This document shows positions 61,067 through 64,000 of a DNA stretch of 64,000 nucleotides, one piece after another; the first letter of the stretch is position 1, and each line of letters begins with the position of its first letter. The notes below the pieces were generated by a model. That model did no database searches, was not told where the DNA came from, and was given only the letters and a program-made list of their open reading frames with translations. The position numbers and the translations under genes are program-made. Location of the stretch: positions 1,083,349 to 1,147,348 of the forward strand of contig NZ_KE383864.1 in NCBI RefSeq assembly GCF_000422505.1, written 5' to 3'. The stretch is from Paenibacillus pinihumi DSM 23905 = JCM 16419 (GTDB taxonomy: Bacteria > Bacillota > Bacilli > Paenibacillales > Paenibacillaceae).

Positions 61067-62025
61067 CCCTGATCATCTCCCTGTTCGTCTTCATCTTCTT
61101 TCCATACCCGGATTTGACCCTTCATCGTGTAGCGGTAAGCAGCTTCGAGCCCCGCCTTGAGCGGCTGTTCGGGCTTCCACAGCAGCGCTTGCTGTGCCTT
61201 GATGTTGCTTAGGCAACTGTGGCGGATGTCTCCTGTTCTCGCAGGCTTGTAGATTCTCTGCAGCTCCCGGCCATTAATCTGACCCATCAGGTCTGCCAGT
61301 TCATTAACCGAGACACTGGCGGCCGTGCTTGCATGAAGCGTCTGCCCGTCCCCCCTGCTTGCTGCAGCCAGCAGGGCGGATACAATATCTCCGACGTAAA
61401 TAAAATCACGGGTCTGTCCGCCGTCTCCATGGATCGAGACTGGCCGGCCCGTTTGCAGCCGCTCCAGAAATACGGCGACTACACCGCCTTCGCCTTTTGC
61501 CGTCTGGCCGGGACCAAACACGTTACTGAAGCGAAGAACCGTATACGGGACGCCATAAAGCTTGTTGTAAACCTGAATGTACGATTCTGCAGCCCATTTG
61601 GACAGCCCGTAGCAGGATATCGGGCGGGCAGGGTCCTGCTCCGAAATTTGCGTTTTCTCCAAATCTCCATACACAGCCGAGGTAGAAGCAAAAACAAGCT
61701 TGCTTCCCGTCACCCGGCAACCCTCCAAAAGATTGATCGTTCCCCCAATATTGACATCCGCATCATACCCGGAATTCAGCAGAGATTGCTGGACATCCGT
61801 TTGCGCTGCAAGATGAAAGACGACATCCGGCTGCTGCCGGACAATCAGTTCGCGCGCCTCACGGCTCCGGATATCAAGCTGCAGAAACTGCACCTTGGGA
61901 TGTATCTTCTTTACACTTCCGGAAGCCAGGTTATCAATGACCGTAACCTGATCTCCACGGCTGGCAAGAGCGGCTGCAAGATGGGAACCGATAAACCCGG
62001 CCCCGCCTGTCACGAATGCTTTCAT
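61063..62025 (-). CDS. NAD-dependent epimerase (UDP-glucose 4-epimerase-like)
   Basis: A 320-residue extended SDR enzyme: AFVTGGAGFIGSHLAAALASRG (3-24), TVIDNLASGS, DVVFHLAAQTDVQQSLLN, FASTSAVYGD, SCYGLSKWAAESYIQVY with the catalytic YxxxK, FSNVFGPGQTAKGEGGVVAVFLERL, and RDFIYVGDIVSALLAA. Probably interconverts UDP-hexoses (Glc/Gal or GlcNAc/GalNAc). First gene of the operon; ribosome site TAGGGGAGAGTCGCC. The C-terminus is unusually acidic (EDEDEQGDDQG). Confidence 0.88.
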   Translation of the reverse strand: MKAFVTGGAGFIGSHLAAALASRGDQVTVIDNLASGSVKKIHPKVQFLQLDIRSREARELIVRQQPDVVFHLAAQTDVQQSLLNSGYDADVNIGGTINLLEGCRVTGSKLVFASTSAVYGDLEKTQISEQDPARPISCYGLSKWAAESYIQVYNKLYGVPYTVLRFSNVFGPGQTAKGEGGVVAVFLERLQTGRPVSIHGDGGQTRDFIYVGDIVSALLAAASRGDGQTLHASTAASVSVNELADLMGQINGRELQRIYKPARTGDIRHSCLSNIKAQQALLWKPEQPLKAGLEAAYRYTMKGQIRVWKEDEDEQGDDQG

Positions 62026-62238
62026 GGCGACTCTCCCCTATGGTTTTTTATATCCTATGTCAGATGGGAGACTTTGGAGTAAGATATTCGCCTGAAATGA
62101 AAGATAAATAGGTAGACAACGAGTTCTTCTAATTGGAGGATTCATATATTAATAGCAGCAGAACCTTTTCTTCACGCTAAATTGTGGCCAAAAACCGCTC
62201 ACTTCCGTCGTAAAAAGACATATAAGGAGGCAGCATGA

Positions 62239-62583
62239 ATGTCTGTCTATCGCATTTCATCCAATGTGAATCATTTGATTTCGAGCCCTCATGTTCAAAG
62301 CTTTGATCTGAGTGTTCATAACAGGGGGACCCGCAGCTTTGAATCACTGCTTGAGGTAACGGGGCCAAGCGGCATTTTCTACATGTCGCTGTGCAGCCTC
62401 GCTCCGTATTCTGGGGAGGGAGCCACCCATGTTTTTCGGGATGTCGCCACCTGGTATACCCCTTTTGATTTGAAGCTGGTTACGAACATCCACAATACGG
62501 ATTCAGTAGCACTCGACCTGGAGATTAAAAATTGGGGCGGTGTTGTAGCCAGGTTTTCACATCTCGAATTTGAAGTCAGTTGA
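62239..62583 (+). CDS. Hypothetical protein (114 aa), beta-rich
   Basis: The ATG at 62239 lies 8 nt after AAGGAGG; an ATG 4 nt earlier is in another frame and soon stops. The protein (MSVYRISSNVNHLISSPHVQ...) alternates polar and hydrophobic residues, suggesting a small beta-sandwich: FDLSVHNRG, SFESLLEVTGPSGIFYMSL, TPFDLKLVTNIHN and VALDLEIKNWGG. No signal peptide. The family is unknown to me. It starts a short run of plus-strand genes after the divergent glycan operon. Confidence 0.65.
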   Translation: MSVYRISSNVNHLISSPHVQSFDLSVHNRGTRSFESLLEVTGPSGIFYMSLCSLAPYSGEGATHVFRDVATWYTPFDLKLVTNIHNTDSVALDLEIKNWGGVVARFSHLEFEVS

Positions 62584-62706
62584 GAGCAGCTCAACTGAAA
62601 GGCAGATTTTGCGGCATGAATTTGAAGGTTGACCTGCGGTAAAACTATTAATTCATTATATGTATCAGGCTGCTCTCAGCCTGGTCTTGTAAAAGGAGGC
62701 GTTCGT

Positions 62707-62880
62707 TTGAGTTTTCCAGTGACGGGAGATTTGTATAACCGGATTTTTCAGCAGCAAATTTCCAACCCTGAAGTTCAGGTCGATTATGAAGTCTGGACAC
62801 GGATCAATACCTTGCTGCCTGCCCATTATTCCCTGCCGGACAATAAAGTCATTCCGGTCATATCCCACATACCTAAATAA
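62707..62880 (+). CDS. Hypothetical small protein (57 aa)
   Basis: The frame is open from 62629, but AAAAGGAGGC lies 6 nt before a TTG at 62707, giving a product that begins with LSFPVTGDLYNRIFQQQ (first residue Met) and ends VIPVISHIPK. It is soluble, with no recognised motif. The strong ribosome site supports translation; the TTG start lowers certainty. Confidence 0.5.
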   Translation: MSFPVTGDLYNRIFQQQISNPEVQVDYEVWTRINTLLPAHYSLPDNKVIPVISHIPK

Positions 62881-62932
62881 AACCAGGACAGTTGTAAAGG
62901 TTCACGGCACTGCTGTCCATTTCGCCGGGAAG

Positions 62933-62969
62933 AAGCCTCCGCCAATTCAAGATCATTGGCAGGAGGCTT
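62933..62969. repeat. Stem-loop after the small gene
   Basis: AAGCCTCC-CCAAT pairs with ATTGG-GGAGGCTT around an 8-nt loop, with a one- and two-base bulge. No T tract follows, so it may be a weak terminator or a leader element of the next gene. Confidence 0.5.
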
Positions 62970-63146
62970 ACCTGGTATCAGACTTATGGCCGCCCGTTAT
63001 ATTTTCGAAACATACATAGAAGCAAAAACTGAACTTTTCACTTAACTCGAACGTCCAATTAGGACAAATGGAGCTGGTGCATCGTAATAAAAAACTACCA
63101 GCCTGGAAATAGTGGAGATAGTGCAAAAAAAAGGAGGCGCTTCATA

Positions 63147-64000
63147 ATGCGCAAAAGACTGTCACTGCTCATGGTCCTGCTCGGCATCGCCACCTTGCTT
63201 GCGAGCTGCGGTACAGCAAATCAAGGCGCTGGCAACGGGAAGCCGCCCGTGTCGGAAACGAACAAACCGCCGGTAACAACTCCGGAAAAGCCTGAGGAAG
63301 AGCCAGCTCCCCCGGCAGACCCGATCCTGGAGCAAATAAGCAAGATGACAATCGAGCAAAAAATAGGCCAAATGATGCTGGTCGGCCTGGACGGCACAGC
63401 GCTGCAGACTGAAGCACGGGAGATGGTGGAGAAAAACCATGTGGGCGGGTTTATTTTGTACAAATATAATATTACCAGCCCTTCTCAAACACTCGGTCTG
63501 CTTAATGAATTGAAGCGTGAAAATAAAGATAATTCGGTCCCGCTGTGGCTGAGCGTTGACCAGGAAGGCGGCAGGGTCAGCAGAATGCCGAAGGAGTTTG
63601 TGAAGATCCCTTCCGCCCGCGCAATTGGCGGGGTCAAGGATTCCGGGTATGCCCGTGGTATTGGAGAGGCGCTTGGCGCGGAACTGAGTGCGCTTGGCTT
63701 CAATATGAATTTCGCTCCTGTAATGGATATCGACAGCAACCCGGCCAATCCGGTAATTGGCGACCGCTCTTACGGACGCAAGCCCGAGCAGGTCATCGAT
63801 AACGGGATTGCTGTTATGAAGGGATTGCAAGCCCGTGATGTCGCAGCAGTAGTGAAGCACTTCCCGGGACACGGCGATACTTCGGTCGATTCCCATCTGG
63901 ATCTGCCTGTCGTAAGCAAATCGCTGAAGGAGCTGGAGAGCTTTGAGCTGCTGCCGTTTGCTGAAGCTGTAAAGGAAGGGACAGATGCGGTCATGGTTGC
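63147..64000 (+). CDS. nagZ: Glycoside hydrolase family 3 lipoprotein (NagZ-like beta-N-acetylglucosaminidase), 3' end missing
   Basis: The ATG at 63147 follows AAAAGGAGGCGCTTCATA. Signal peptide MRKRLSLLMVLLGIATLLAS with lipobox and lipidated Cys near 21; a Pro/Glu-rich linker to about 62; then the GH3 N-terminal barrel: MTIEQKIGQMMLVGL, VGGFILYKYNI, LWLSVDQEGGRVSRMP, NFAPVMDIDSNPANPVIGDRSYG and VVKHFPGHGDTSVDSH, which is the NagZ-type catalytic Asp-His loop. About 284 residues lie in the window, still open at its end. Probably trims GlcNAc from peptidoglycan fragments outside the cell, feeding NagA/NagB. Confidence 0.92.
   Translation, partial: MRKRLSLLMVLLGIATLLASCGTANQGAGNGKPPVSETNKPPVTTPEKPEEEPAPPADPILEQISKMTIEQKIGQMMLVGLDGTALQTEAREMVEKNHVGGFILYKYNITSPSQTLGLLNELKRENKDNSVPLWLSVDQEGGRVSRMPKEFVKIPSARAIGGVKDSGYARGIGEALGAELSALGFNMNFAPVMDIDSNPANPVIGDRSYGRKPEQVIDNGIAVMKGLQARDVAAVVKHFPGHGDTSVDSHLDLPVVSKSLKELESFELLPFAEAVKEGTDAVMV

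Noticed and set aside
63162-63896. 244-codon minus-strand frame opposite the family 3 glycosidase
   Set aside because: Antisense to a clear GH3 gene with a signal peptide and catalytic loop.

Overview
The window reads as chromosomal DNA of a spore-forming Firmicute, most likely Paenibacillus or a close relative. The evidence is endospore genes throughout (a GerA-type germination operon, GerM, YtrH/YtrI, an AsnO-like asparagine synthetase, YheA and YheC/YheD proteins, a collagen-like surface protein), strong AGGAGG ribosome sites, and gene orders familiar from Bacillus subtilis (gerM-rph-ysnA; citZ-icd-mdh; accD-accA/pyk; ytoI-ytpI-ytrI-ytrH-dnaE). I saw no tRNA, rRNA, CRISPR array, IS transposase or prophage. 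Family assignments are from motif recognition; no database search was run.

Layout. 1-10 kb: a truncated collagen-like (Gly-X-Thr) protein, an EamA-type membrane protein, a PgpA-like protein, a YihY/BrkB protein, asnO/asnB, then rdgB, rph and gerM on the minus strand, and a metallo-hydrolase/methyltransferase pair. 10.9-14.5 kb: a three-gene gerA-type germination operon behind a sequence that fits a sigma-G promoter very well. 14.5-25 kb: type 2 IPP isomerase, nagB-nagA with a clear vegetative promoter, a SulP transporter with an unusually long leader, an aldo/keto reductase, and recQ-kdgK-deoR. 25-43 kb: the central-metabolism block on the minus strand (mdh, icd, citZ; ppk1 facing ppx; fxsA; thioesterase; pyk; accA, accD; dnaE). 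Compared with B. subtilis, pfkA is missing between accA and pyk, and ytsJ and ytvI/ytwI are also absent from their usual places. 43-48.7 kb: ytrH, ytrI, ytpI, an AT-rich lipoprotein gene, ytoI, an orphan GHKL sensor kinase and two small minus-strand genes, the second being yheA.

49.2-56.0 kb is the most unusual region: five tandem YheC/YheD-type ATP-grasp genes, alternating long and short forms, with a small GNAT acetyltransferase gene embedded and tightly coupled to them. All five keep the glycine-rich nucleotide loop and the terminal E-x-N-x-K-P metal-binding motif, so all look catalytically competent. B. subtilis has only the yheC/yheD pair. I infer a sporulation-linked, multi-step ligase pathway, probably modifying or building a spore-coat peptide or polymer; the substrate is not visible in the sequence.

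56-64 kb: an azoreductase, a HAD phosphatase, a four-gene surface-glycan operon (GalE-like epimerase, DUF1796 putative cysteine peptidase, FlaA1/PseB-type dehydratase, family 4 glycosyltransferase), two small unknown genes, and the 5' part of a lipoprotein glycoside hydrolase family 3 gene that runs off the window. The collagen-like protein, the ATP-grasp array and the glycan operon together suggest a genome invested in elaborating the spore surface.
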